A stretch of 32,087 nt of DNA. Source: Candidatus Omnitrophica bacterium CG22_combo_CG10-13_8_21_14_all_43_16 (GTDB taxonomy: Bacteria; Omnitrophota; Gorgyraeia; Gorgyraeales; Gorgyraeaceae). The position numbers were made by a program, and so were the translations under genes. The stretch's first letter is position 1. Each line of letters opens with the position of its first letter. Below, in pieces: positions 9,382 through 15,956 of the stretch. Below the pieces are notes generated by a model. That model ran no database searches, was not told where the DNA came from, and saw nothing but the letters and a program-made list of their open reading frames with translations. The stretch covers positions 1-32,087 of the forward strand of contig PCTH01000086.1 of NCBI GenBank assembly GCA_002771475.1. Direction: 5' to 3'.

Positions 9382-10712
9382 TGGCTAAGATGACAAATAA
9401 AGATATTTTGAAGGTAGTAAAAGAGAAAAATGTTAAGTTTATACGTTTATGGTTTACGGATGTACTAGGTTTTCTAAAAGGTTTCGCTATATCCCCATCT
9501 GAGTTGGAAGGCGCGCTTGAAGAAGGTATGGGGTTTGACGGGTCTTCCATAGAAGGTTTTGCCCGCATAGAGGAATCAGACATGATTACAAAGCCTGATC
9601 CTGATACATTTGAAATTTTGCCGTGGCGCACAGGAGAAGAATATAGCGTTGCAAGGATGTTTTGCGATATTTACGAACCCAGCGGGAAACCTTTTGAAGG
9701 AGATCCGAGGTTTGTTTTAAAACGCAATTTAGCCAAGGCAAAGGAGTTGGGTTTTACATATAATGTAGGGCCTGAGCTGGAATATTTTTATTTTAAAGAT
9801 TCCAAAACTCCGGAACCCTTGGATAACGGCGGCTATTTTGACCTGGTGCCGCTGGATGTGGCGCAGGATTTGAGACGCGATACAATCTTTACTTTACAGG
9901 CGCTTGGGATTACGGTTGAATACAGCCATCACGAAGTTGCGCCAAGCCAGCATGAAATTGATTTACGCTATACTGACGCGCTTACAATGGCTGACAATGT
10001 CATGACTTACAGGCTTGTAGTAAAAGAAATTGCCCGTAAGCACGGGGTTTATGCCACATTTATGCCAAAGCCTATTTTTGGGATCAATGGTTCAGGCATG
10101 CATGTGCACCAGTCTTTATTTAAAGGAGACAAGAATGCATTTTTTGAAAAGAGCGAGAAATATCATTTATCAAATACAGGTAAAGCTTACACGGCAGGTA
10201 TTCTGAAGCATGCGCCTGAGATAACCGCTATTACAAGCCAGTGGGTGAATTCGTATAAGAGGCTGGTTCCGGGGTATGAGGCGCCTGTTTATATCTGCTG
10301 GGCGCAGATGAACCGTTCAGCGCTGGTACGCATCCCTATGTACAAACCTGGAAAAGAAAAAGCAACCAGGATTGAATACCGTTCACCTGATCCGAGCTGT
10401 AATCCATATCTGGCGTTTTCAGTAATGCTGGCCGCGGGATTAGAAGGCATAACCAAGAAATACAAATTAAGCGAACCTGCAAATGACAATATTTATCACA
10501 TGAGCGAAGAAGAAAAAGCAAAAGCAGGCATTAATTCTCTCCCAGAAGATCTGCTGGAGGCAATAAAGATTGCCGAGAAGAGCAAGCTTATAAAAGAGTG
10601 CCTCGGCGATAAATTATTCGAATATTTCATCCGCAATAAAAAGATGGAATGGAACGAATACAAGGCGCAGGTCAGCAAGTACGAGATAGATAAATACCTA
10701 CCTATATTATAG
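9381..10712 (+). CDS. glnA: Glutamine synthetase, type I (GSI-alpha-like, 443 aa)
   Basis: Makes glutamine from glutamate, ammonium and ATP. It begins with GTG, read from an AGGAGG about five bases upstream inside queF. The catalytic core is complete: GFDGSSIEGFARIEESDM, the metal site VGPELEYF, HHEVAPSQHEID, the ATP-site [33 protein letters not shown] and EYRSPDPSCNPYLAF. The length of 443 and the absence of the ~25-residue insertion point to the short GSI-alpha group, which is usually not adenylylated. The NIYHMSEEE segment has a Tyr in the equivalent loop, as non-adenylylated alpha enzymes also do. It is the last gene of the lpx/ANTAR/queF unit and is followed by a hairpin repeat. No ANTAR-type leader precedes it. 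Confidence 0.96.
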   Translation: MAKMTNKDILKVVKEKNVKFIRLWFTDVLGFLKGFAISPSELEGALEEGMGFDGSSIEGFARIEESDMITKPDPDTFEILPWRTGEEYSVARMFCDIYEPSGKPFEGDPRFVLKRNLAKAKELGFTYNVGPELEYFYFKDSKTPEPLDNGGYFDLVPLDVAQDLRRDTIFTLQALGITVEYSHHEVAPSQHEIDLRYTDALTMADNVMTYRLVVKEIARKHGVYATFMPKPIFGINGSGMHVHQSLFKGDKNAFFEKSEKYHLSNTGKAYTAGILKHAPEITAITSQWVNSYKRLVPGYEAPVYICWAQMNRSALVRIPMYKPGKEKATRIEYRSPDPSCNPYLAFSVMLAAGLEGITKKYKLSEPANDNIYHMSEEEKAKAGINSLPEDLLEAIKIAEKSKLIKECLGDKLFEYFIRNKKMEWNEYKAQVSKYEIDKYLPIL

Positions 10713-10717
10713 TTTAC

Positions 10718-10753
10718 AGGGACGGTTCTAGTTTCATCTCTAGGGCCGTCCCT
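10718..10753 (+). terminator. Hairpin after glnA; copy 1 of a GGGACGGTTCT-type repeat
   Basis: A 14-bp stem pairs 10718-10731 with 10740-10753 (two G-U pairs) around an 8-base loop. The arms read AGGGACGGTTCTAG and CTAGGGCCGTCCCT. Only a weak T tract follows, so termination strength is unclear. A second hairpin with the same ACAGGGACGGTTCT start lies after gdhA (31018-31053), so this is also a dispersed repeat. Confidence 0.65.
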
Positions 10754-10770
10754 TATTGTTTAGGAAAAAT

Positions 10771-11064
10771 ATGTTTACGCATGCAGTGTTGTTTGAGATA
10801 AAACCCAAAGAGGTCAGAGATTACCGCAAAGACAGTATTATGTGGGCGAGGCATGCGAAAAAACACTCCAAAGGCTTTGTCAGCTATCATACTATGGAGA
10901 GAGCTGATGTCAAAAATCAATACGTGTCTATCTACAGGTGGAAAACCAGAAACCACCATGACATTTTCATGAAAGAGTTTCATGATAATCTTCTTTCCAA
11001 ATCCAAGGCCAAAGTAAAAACGCTCGGTTATTATAACCTGAAGGCCATGGATAAGGTTTTGTAG
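10771..11064 (+). CDS. Small conserved protein, possibly Dabb/ABM-like alpha-beta barrel
   Basis: A 97-residue protein without a signal peptide or membrane segment. MFTHAVLFEIKPKEV resembles the first strand of dimeric alpha-beta barrel (Dabb/ABM) proteins. The later SKAKVKTLGYYNLKAM looks like a closing strand and helix. I do not recognise a specific family, and the function is unknown. I chose the ATG at 10771 because an AGGA lies six bases upstream. A TTG at 10756 in frame would start inside the preceding hairpin repeat. It lies between two nitrogen units, but nothing in its sequence ties it to nitrogen metabolism. Confidence 0.6.
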   Translation: MFTHAVLFEIKPKEVRDYRKDSIMWARHAKKHSKGFVSYHTMERADVKNQYVSIYRWKTRNHHDIFMKEFHDNLLSKSKAKVKTLGYYNLKAMDKVL

Positions 11065-11079
11065 CAGGCTATATTTTTA

Positions 11080-11107
11080 TTGACAGATAATTTTTTTGTG
11101 ATATACT
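11080..11107 (+). promoter_or_regulatory. Sigma-70-type promoter of the sigma-factor gene leader
   Basis: Perfect -35 TTGACA (11080-11085), 16-base spacer and -10 TATACT (11102-11107). The expected start, about 11113-11115, falls immediately before the P1 hairpin at 11116, so the transcript would begin with the ANTAR target structure. Confidence 0.75.
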
Positions 11108-11150
11108 ATAAATAGAAGCGCAAGGTAGCGCTTAAGAAGCAAAGCAATGG

Positions 11151-11171
11151 GGCGTTCGATAGAAGAACGCC
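11151..11171 (+). terminator. First hairpin of leader 1, candidate terminator
   Basis: Perfect 7-bp stem GGCGTTC/GAACGCC around the 7-base loop GATAGAA, followed by TTTTGTATTTT. The U tract is interrupted, so this is a weaker terminator than the one at 11193. Confidence 0.55.
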
Positions 11172-11192
11172 TTTTGTATTTTCAGGATAATG

Positions 11193-11231
11193 AAGTCCTT
11201 TTTGGCAGAATGGTTCTGTCGGAAAGGACTT
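11193..11231 (+). terminator. Conditional terminator of leader 1
   Basis: A 9-bp stem AAGTCCTTT/AAAGGACTT (11193-11201 with 11223-11231) encloses a further CAGAA/TTCTG stem. The run TTTTTTATTTT follows, starting with the last stem base. It competes with P2 of leader 1 for bases 11195-11199. Confidence 0.8.
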
Positions 11232-11255
11232 TTTTATTTTAAGGAGGTAATTAGT

Positions 11256-11765
11256 ATGGAATTTGAAGAATTATACCAGAGAGTCAGCCCGAGGTTAAAA
11301 AGGATAGCCAGTTTCTATGGCAGGAGAGGTTATTCCTTTGACAGGGATGACCTTTATCAGGAAATGACAAGCCATCTATGGGATAAGTTTAAGCTTGGGG
11401 TTCCTGAAGGGCTTAACGATACCTATATTATAAAGGGCTGTGAATTCCATATATTGAACTATATGAGAAAAGAAAGAGAAAAAATCCAAAGGATCAGCTT
11501 GGAAGAGCCTTTGAATGAGAGAGGAGATACATTGAGAGAGACTCTTCCTGCAAACTCCATGCCTTTAGATATGTCAGTTGACAGAAAAATGCTAGTAGAT
11601 CACGTAATGAATAATGGTTTTTCAAAAAATGAAAAAGAGGTTTTTGGATTTTTATTGGAAGGCTATACTGTAAGGGAGACTGGTAAAAAACTAGGGATTT
11701 CGCATGTAATGGTAGTGAAAATGAAAAATAAAATAATCAACAGGGTTACCAGATTAATGAATTAA
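11256..11765 (+). CDS. Small sigma-70-family (ECF-like) sigma factor
   Basis: A 169-residue protein with a region-2-like segment (SFDRDDLYQEMTSHLWDKF, about 27-45, then YIIKGCEFHILNYMRKER). A C-terminal region 4 helix-turn-helix follows (FSKNEKEVFGFLLEGYTVRETGKKLGISHVMV, about 126-157). There is no region 1 or full region 3, so it has ECF-like size. I start it at the ATG at 11256, with AAGGAGG nine bases upstream. An earlier in-frame ATG at 11190 would translate through the terminator and is unlikely. It is expressed behind ANTAR leader 1. Two promoters just downstream share an unusual block that it might recognise. No anti-sigma gene is adjacent. It could instead be a phage-type sigma-like regulator. 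Confidence 0.8.
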   Translation: MEFEELYQRVSPRLKRIASFYGRRGYSFDRDDLYQEMTSHLWDKFKLGVPEGLNDTYIIKGCEFHILNYMRKEREKIQRISLEEPLNERGDTLRETLPANSMPLDMSVDRKMLVDHVMNNGFSKNEKEVFGFLLEGYTVRETGKKLGISHVMVVKMKNKIINRVTRLMN

Positions 11766-11780
11766 TTACTTATGTAATTG
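11744..11780 (+). promoter_or_regulatory. Composite promoter-like block, copy 1 (OM barrel-amtB-P-II operon)
   Basis: GGTTACCA (11744-11751), 15 bases, then TACTTATGTAATTG (11767-11780). The identical two parts at the identical spacing recur at 14297-14333. Read as -35/-10, GGTTAC and TACTTA are 17 bases apart, normal promoter geometry with non-sigma-70 sequences. Copy 1 overlaps the last codons of the sigma gene. A TGTAAT at 11774 could alternatively serve as a sigma-70 -10, but no -35 matches it. Confidence 0.6.
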
Positions 11781-11783
11781 GTA

Positions 11784-11855
11784 AAGCACGTTGCAGTGCA
11801 TGATAAAGACGTCAAATTCAATGCTATGAAGGCATTTAGTTTGGCGTTTTTTTAT
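11784..11855 (+). promoter_or_regulatory. Predicted ANTAR antitermination leader 2 (OM barrel-amtB-P-II)
   Basis: P1 is GCAC/GTGC (11786-11789 with 11796-11799) around the hexaloop GTTGCA. It keeps G4 but has G instead of A at position 1, so it is the least typical P1. P2 is TGAT/GTCA (11801-11804 with 11811-11814, closing U-G pair) around AAAGAC, the same loop as in the gdhA leader. The P2 3' arm is shared with the terminator at 11809-11847, making them alternatives. Confidence 0.68.
11809..11853 (+). terminator. Conditional terminator of leader 2
   Basis: A 16-position stem pairs 11809-11824 with 11832-11847, with two G-U pairs and one mismatch, around the loop TATGAAG. A run of seven T (11847-11853) follows. 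It lies 22 bases before the GTG start of the next gene and must be bypassed for its expression. Confidence 0.85.
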
Positions 11856-11875
11856 TTTTAAGAAAGGAGTTTAAT

Positions 11876-12622
11876 GTGAAGGCTTTAAAAATTACGTTTT
11901 TCATTGTTTCCTGCTGCTTATTTATTGTCTCCCAAGGTTATGCTACTGCCAGCACTCATATCTGGGCGCCGTCTACAGACGTCCAACCTTATAAAAAATG
12001 GCATGTTACTTCTGATTATTATGTGCCTACGGAAAGTAATTCCGCAGGCGCGAGGCCCAATACTATAACTAACTTCGGGCTTACGGTTGGGGTGTTGCCT
12101 TTTGAAAAGCTGAACGCTGAAGTGGGATTTGACCACAAATCAGGATATGGAGACCTGGATGATTACCCGTGGTACTTTAATACTAAGGTAGGAATTCCTG
12201 AAAATGCTTATGGAAAATTTTTCCCTGCCCTGGCTATTGGAATATATGATGTAGGGACAAAGGAGAATAAAACAGCTTCTAACATTATATACGCGAAGGC
12301 CGCGAAGACATTTTCAGCCTGGGATTTATCTCTAGGCAGGGTTTCTTTGGGAGGCTTCCAGGGAGACGGAGATATATTGTTGCATAGCGATAAAAGAGAT
12401 AACAAAGGCCTTTTGTTTGCGTGGGAAAGGCCTATGCCTGAAATTTCGGATAAATTATGGATATGTCTTGAATATCAGGGGACAAGATCTTCGTACGGCT
12501 GTTGGAATGCAGGTTTTTCATGGAAATTCGCAGATAACGTTTCAGGTTTATTTGGATATGATTTTTATAACGATAGAGATTTGGCGGACACCTATACGGT
12601 GCAACTAGATATCGATTTTTAA
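11876..12622 (+). CDS. Outer-membrane beta-barrel protein co-transcribed with amtB, unknown function
   Basis: A 248-residue exported protein. A signal peptide (MKALKITFFIVSCCLFIVSQGYATA, cleavage near residue 25) is followed by alternating aromatic/polar strands (WHVTSDYYVPTES, FGLTVGVLP, LNAEVGFDH, LWICLEYQG, SYGCWNAGFSWKF). It ends in TVQLDIDF, a C-terminal Phe as in BAM substrates. I do not recognise a named family. GTG at 11876 is the start, with AAAGGAG eight bases upstream. An overlapping ATG at 11874 is closed by an immediate stop. Position between ANTAR leader 2 and amtB, 13 bases from amtB, suggests a porin-like role in letting ammonium or another nitrogen source through the outer membrane. 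That role is inference. Confidence 0.75.
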   Translation: MKALKITFFIVSCCLFIVSQGYATASTHIWAPSTDVQPYKKWHVTSDYYVPTESNSAGARPNTITNFGLTVGVLPFEKLNAEVGFDHKSGYGDLDDYPWYFNTKVGIPENAYGKFFPALAIGIYDVGTKENKTASNIIYAKAAKTFSAWDLSLGRVSLGGFQGDGDILLHSDKRDNKGLLFAWERPMPEISDKLWICLEYQGTRSSYGCWNAGFSWKFADNVSGLFGYDFYNDRDLADTYTVQLDIDF

Positions 12623-12635
12623 AAGGAGGTGTTTT

Positions 12636-13862
12636 ATGATTAATTCCGGCGATACAGCGTTTGTTTTGATTTCAGCGGCGCTTGTTATGCTTATGACTCC
12701 GGCACTAGCATTTTTCTACGGAGGCATAGTTAGGCGTAAAAATGTGCTTGGGATTTTGATGCAATGTATGGCAATACTTGCTTTTGTAAGTATTCAGTGG
12801 GTGTTGTTCGGATATAGCCTTTCTTTTGCTCCGGGGAATGCCATATTGGGAAGCCTTAAATGGGCTGGGTTAAATGGTGTTGGGTTAGAGCCTTATGCAG
12901 ACTATGCAGCGACTATCCCTCACCAGGCATTTATGATATTCCAGGCAATGTTTGCCATCATTACGCCGGCGCTTATTATAGGTGCATTTGCAGAGAGGAT
13001 GAAGTTTTCAGGTTTTATGATTTTTATACTTTTATGGGCAACACTTGTATATGATCCTGTTGCTCACTGGGTATGGGGAATCGGAGGGTGGCTCAGGAAT
13101 TTCGGAGCCTTGGATTTTGCAGGCGGAACAGTTGTGCATGTTAATGCAGGCATTGCTGCTCTTGTAACTGCATTATTAATAGGTAAAAGAAGAGGTGTTG
13201 AAAGGTCTCCTGCGCCCCATAACCTGCCTTTTGTTGTGCTTGGCGCAGGTCTATTGTGGTTTGGGTGGTTTGGGTTTAATTCAGGAAGCGCTTTGGCAGC
13301 AAACGGACTGGCAGTGAACGCGTTTGTAGTCACAAATACAGCTGCTGCAGCTGCAGGATTAAGCTGGGCAACCCTGGAATGGATGTTTAATGGCAAGCCT
13401 ACTATATTCGGAACCGTGACAGGTGCTGTAGCAGGATTGGTTGCTATTACGCCAGCTGCAGGATTTGTAAGCGTGATACCGGCGATAATAATAGGGTTAT
13501 TGGTTAGTGTATTTTGTTATATAGCAGTTGCATATGTTAAGCCGAAATTGGGTTATGATGATTCCTTGGACGCATTCGGAGTTCATGGGATAGGGGGCAT
13601 TTGGGGAGCATTAGCAACAGGCTTGTTTGCCTCAAAGGCTGTTAATCCAGCTGGTTCGGACGGGTTATTTTTCGGGAACCCGCATCAATTATTTGTGCAG
13701 GCAGTGGCGGTGTTGGTTACAATTGTTTATTCCGCGATAGTTACCTTTATTATATACAAGGTTGTTGACGCGGCGATAGGTATGCGCGTATCTGAGAAAG
13801 AAGAAACAGTTGGTCTTGATCTTAGTCAGCATCACGAAGGCGCGTATACGATGGTGGAGTAG
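12636..13862 (+). CDS. amtB: Ammonium transporter Amt/AmtB
   Basis: Trimeric inner-membrane ammonium channel. It has about eleven membrane segments over 408 residues and starts directly in the first helix (DTAFVLISAALVMLMTPALAFFYGG). The two pore histidines are His168 in GGTVVHVNAG and His317 in GVHGIGGIWG. AFAERMKFSGF and DPVAHWVWG are family motifs. There is no cleaved signal peptide, as in many Amt proteins outside enterobacteria. Shine-Dalgarno AAGGAGG lies seven bases before the ATG. It is followed after 80 bases by the P-II gene, the classic amtB-glnK pair, in which P-II plugs the channel when nitrogen is plentiful. Confidence 0.97.
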   Translation: MINSGDTAFVLISAALVMLMTPALAFFYGGIVRRKNVLGILMQCMAILAFVSIQWVLFGYSLSFAPGNAILGSLKWAGLNGVGLEPYADYAATIPHQAFMIFQAMFAIITPALIIGAFAERMKFSGFMIFILLWATLVYDPVAHWVWGIGGWLRNFGALDFAGGTVVHVNAGIAALVTALLIGKRRGVERSPAPHNLPFVVLGAGLLWFGWFGFNSGSALAANGLAVNAFVVTNTAAAAAGLSWATLEWMFNGKPTIFGTVTGAVAGLVAITPAAGFVSVIPAIIIGLLVSVFCYIAVAYVKPKLGYDDSLDAFGVHGIGGIWGALATGLFASKAVNPAGSDGLFFGNPHQLFVQAVAVLVTIVYSAIVTFIIYKVVDAAIGMRVSEKEETVGLDLSQHHEGAYTMVE

Positions 13863-13868
13863 ACAAGG

Positions 13869-13930
13869 TCCCTCGCGACAATATGTGGACATAAAGTCGC
13901 TCGGGATCAATTTTTGCGAAGCAAAAATTG
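13869..13930 (+). promoter_or_regulatory. Two tandem hairpins between amtB and the P-II gene
   Basis: Hairpin A pairs 13869-13879 with 13896-13906, with a two-base internal mismatch and a 16-base loop. Hairpin B is a perfect 10-bp stem (13908-13917 with 13921-13930) with loop GAA. Hairpin B ends exactly at the GGAGG Shine-Dalgarno of the P-II gene. There is no U tract, so it is not a terminator. It may tune translation or protect the processed 3' part of the mRNA. Confidence 0.6.
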
Positions 13931-13942
13931 GGAGGCGTAAAA

Positions 13943-14284
13943 ATGAAACTTATCATAGCGATTATACAACCGAGCAAATTTTCAGAAGTAAGGGATGAGC
14001 TGTACAAGTCAGAGGTAAACCTTATTACTGTCAGCGAGGTTCTGGGTCACGGAAGGCAAAAAGGATTTAGCGAGGTCTATCGCGGGGTAAAAGAGATGGG
14101 CAATCTTTTAAAAAAGATACGGCTTGAAATCGCAGTCAATGAAAACTTTGTAGAGCCTACGATCAAAGCTATTCTTAAAGGCGCGAAGACAGGCGAGACA
14201 GGCGATGGCAAAATATTTGTATTAGATTTAAAGGAGTGCGTCAGGATCAGGACAGAGGAACGCGGCTCTGTGGCTATCGGATAG
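13943..14284 (+). CDS. glnK: P-II nitrogen regulatory protein (GlnK/GlnB family) lacking Tyr51
   Basis: A 113-residue trimeric sensor of 2-oxoglutarate and ATP/ADP that normally gates AmtB. Family motifs are KLIIAIIQPSKF at the start, the T-loop GHGRQKGFSEVYRG (35-48), and the B-loop and C-terminal parts KTGETGDGKIFV (about 82-93) and VRIRTEERG. Counting from the ATG keeps canonical numbering: Tyr46 is present, but residue 51 is Glu instead of the uridylylated Tyr, and residue 49 is Val instead of the Ser phosphorylated in cyanobacteria. It therefore should not be uridylylated by GlnD. I use the ATG at 13943 with GGAGG seven bases upstream, not an in-frame TTG at 13928. A GlnK role is inferred from the amtB neighbour. 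Confidence 0.93.
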   Translation: MKLIIAIIQPSKFSEVRDELYKSEVNLITVSEVLGHGRQKGFSEVYRGVKEMGNLLKKIRLEIAVNENFVEPTIKAILKGAKTGETGDGKIFVLDLKECVRIRTEERGSVAIG

Positions 14285-14296
14285 AGCAATAATTTT

Positions 14297-14333
14297 GGTT
14301 ACCAAAATAGCCGAATTTTTACTTATGTAATTG
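14297..14333 (+). promoter_or_regulatory. Composite promoter-like block, copy 2 (GSI-beta-like glutamine synthetase)
   Basis: GGTTACCA (14297-14304), 15 bases, then TACTTATGTAATTG (14320-14333), matching 11744-11780 in both parts and in spacing. The surrounding ATTTTGG-TTA-CCAAAAT is also a 7-bp inverted repeat, so GGTTACCA could be an operator half rather than a -35. The P1 hairpin of leader 3 starts nine bases after the block. Confidence 0.6.
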
Positions 14334-14339
14334 AAGGTT

Positions 14340-14411
14340 AAGACACATAGTAGTGTTGAACATTGACGTTCAAAATGATCAAGGGGACTGATCAGGTTGA
14401 ACGTTTTTTTA
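14340..14411 (+). promoter_or_regulatory. Predicted ANTAR antitermination leader 3 (second glutamine synthetase)
   Basis: The clearest case. P1 is GACAC/GTGTT (14342-14346 with 14353-14357, one G-U) around hexaloop ATAGTA. P2 follows at once: TGAAC/GTTCA (14357-14361 with 14368-14372, extendable by one T-A pair) around hexaloop ATTGAC. Both loops have A1 and G4. The P2 3' arm GTTCAA is also the 5' arm of the terminator (14366-14404), so binding that stabilises P2 would prevent termination. Confidence 0.85.
14366..14410 (+). terminator. Conditional terminator of leader 3
   Basis: The outer stem ACGTTCAA/TTGAACGT (14366-14373 with 14397-14404) and inner stem TGATCA/TGATCA (14376-14381 with 14389-14394) enclose the loop AGGGGAC. 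Seven T follow (14404-14410). It lies upstream of the ATG of the glutamine synthetase gene. Confidence 0.85.
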
Positions 14412-14431
14412 TTTAAAAAAGGAGATTCAAG

Positions 14432-15943
14432 ATGACAAAGTCAAAATCAGTAAAGACGGCAGATAAAGTAAAAACAAAGAACCCTCTTGTAAACGGCTCT
14501 TTCAATGAAAAAGCAGCCAGGGACGTGATGAGCCTTATAAAGGAGAAAGGCATTAAGATTATTGACCTGAAATTCAATGATATGCCGGGTCTTTGGCAGC
14601 ATTTTTCAATACCTGCGACAGAATTAAAAGACATGCCGGACTTGACCCGTTCAATATGGGTGGACGGTATAGGTTTTGACGGTTCTTCAATAAGAGGTTT
14701 TCAGAAAATACAGGAATCAGATATGATTATGATACCTGACCCTAGCACAGCTGTTATTGATCCTGTATGTGAGGTTCCCACGTTAAGCATGATCTGCGAT
14801 ATTTATGACCCTTTGACTCGCAAGGCTTACACAAGGGATCCCAGATACATAGCAAAGAAAGCTGAGAAATATCTTAAAGAAACAGGCATAGCAGATACTG
14901 TGTATTTTGGGCCAGAAGCGGAGTTTTTTATCTTTAACAGCATCCGATTTGACCAGACTGAAAACTCAGGCTACTACTTTATCGATTCTAATGAAGCAGA
15001 CTGGAATACCGGCCGCGATGAAAACCCTAATTTAGGTTATAAAATACGTTTTAAAGAAGGGTATTTTCCTGTACCGCCGCATGATTCCATGCAGGACTTA
15101 AGAAGCAGGATTATTCTAAAGATGATAGAAGCAGGCATTAACATAGAAGTGCATCATCATGAAGTTGCTACTGCCGGGCAATGCGAGATTGATATCAAGT
15201 ATAATAGTTTGACTAAGATGGCAGATGATCTCCTGCTTTATAAGTATATCATTAAAAATATGGCTAAGCAGAATGGCATGGTAGCTACATTTATGCCAAA
15301 GCCTCTTTTTGCGGATAATGGCTCAGGCATGCACTGCCACCAGAGTTTGTGGAAAAACGGGAAAAATATTTTCTTTAACAAGAGCGGTTATGCGCTTTTA
15401 AGCCAGACAGCAAAGTATTATATAGGAGGACTTTTAAAGCACGCTAATAGTTTAATGGCTTTCTGCGCGCCTACGACAAATTCTTACAAAAGGCTTGTGC
15501 CAGGGTATGAAGCGCCTGTAAACCTGGTGTATTCAGCTAGAAACCGCTCAGCAGCAGTGAGAATTCCTATGTATACGGATAATCCGAAATCCAAGAGAAT
15601 AGAGTTCAGGCCGCCTGATCCGTCATGTAATGGATATCTTGCGTTCAGCGCTATGCTAATGGCAGGTTTGGATGGGATAAAGAATAAGATTGACCCGGGC
15701 GAACCTACGGATACGGATTTATTTGAATTAAACGAAGAGGAATTAAGTAAGATAGCCACGGTTCCTTCATCCTTACGTCGGGCAGTAGATGCCCTGGAAG
15801 CTGATAACGAGTATTTATTAAAAGGAGGGGTGTTCACGAAAGATGTGATAGATATCTGGATTGAGTATAAACGTAAAAGAGAAATAGATCCTGTAAGGAT
15901 GAGGCCGCACCCGTACGAATTTTATTTGTATTTTGATATTTGA
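14432..15943 (+). CDS. glnA: Glutamine synthetase, type I (GSI-beta-like) without the adenylylation Tyr
   Basis: Second glutamine synthetase, 503 residues. About 35 extra N-terminal residues precede the beta-grasp domain ([18 protein letters not shown]). The active site is complete: [75 protein letters not shown] and [15 protein letters not shown]. The long insertion after AEFFIF ([12 protein letters not shown]) is typical of the GSI-beta group, whose members are usually switched off by adenylylation of a Tyr in NLYDLPPEE. Here that segment reads DLFELNEEE, with Phe431 (codon TTT) in place of the Tyr. Control therefore seems to lie at leader 3. Shine-Dalgarno AAAGGAG lies seven bases before the ATG. 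Confidence 0.95.
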   Translation: MTKSKSVKTADKVKTKNPLVNGSFNEKAARDVMSLIKEKGIKIIDLKFNDMPGLWQHFSIPATELKDMPDLTRSIWVDGIGFDGSSIRGFQKIQESDMIMIPDPSTAVIDPVCEVPTLSMICDIYDPLTRKAYTRDPRYIAKKAEKYLKETGIADTVYFGPEAEFFIFNSIRFDQTENSGYYFIDSNEADWNTGRDENPNLGYKIRFKEGYFPVPPHDSMQDLRSRIILKMIEAGINIEVHHHEVATAGQCEIDIKYNSLTKMADDLLLYKYIIKNMAKQNGMVATFMPKPLFADNGSGMHCHQSLWKNGKNIFFNKSGYALLSQTAKYYIGGLLKHANSLMAFCAPTTNSYKRLVPGYEAPVNLVYSARNRSAAVRIPMYTDNPKSKRIEFRPPDPSCNGYLAFSAMLMAGLDGIKNKIDPGEPTDTDLFELNEEELSKIATVPSSLRRAVDALEADNEYLLKGGVFTKDVIDIWIEYKRKREIDPVRMRPHPYEFYLYFDI

Positions 15944-15956
15944 TTAATCTTTATAG

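Larger units (their letters stand above)
11114..11240 (+). promoter_or_regulatory. Predicted ANTAR antitermination leader 1 (sigma-like gene)
   Basis: P1 is a 6-bp hairpin (11116-11121 with 11128-11133) closing the hexaloop AAGGTA, with A at position 1 and G at position 4. P2 is AGGAT/GTCCT (11184-11188 with 11195-11199) closing AATGAA, again A1 and G4. Its 3' arm is part of the 5' arm of the strong terminator at 11193-11231, so the two structures exclude each other. Between them sits another U-tailed hairpin (11151-11171). A weaker P2-like fold with loop AATGGG (11141-11156, one mismatch) overlaps that hairpin's 5' arm, so the leader may carry two terminator checkpoints in series. P1 to P2 spacing is longer than in the other leaders. 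Confidence 0.72.

Noticed and set aside
11190-11255. Longer N-terminus for the sigma-like protein (ATG at 11190)
   Set aside because: It would be translated across P2 and the terminator; the ATG at 11256 has an AAGGAGG.
11778-11796. Sigma-54-like TGG...TTGCA in leader 2
   Set aside because: GG and GC are 11 bases apart instead of the required 10, the match to TGGCAC is poor, and the TTGCA bases form the P1 loop.
13064-13396. Minus-strand frame of 110 codons opposite amtB
   Set aside because: Shadow of amtB; no ribosome binding site and no family features.
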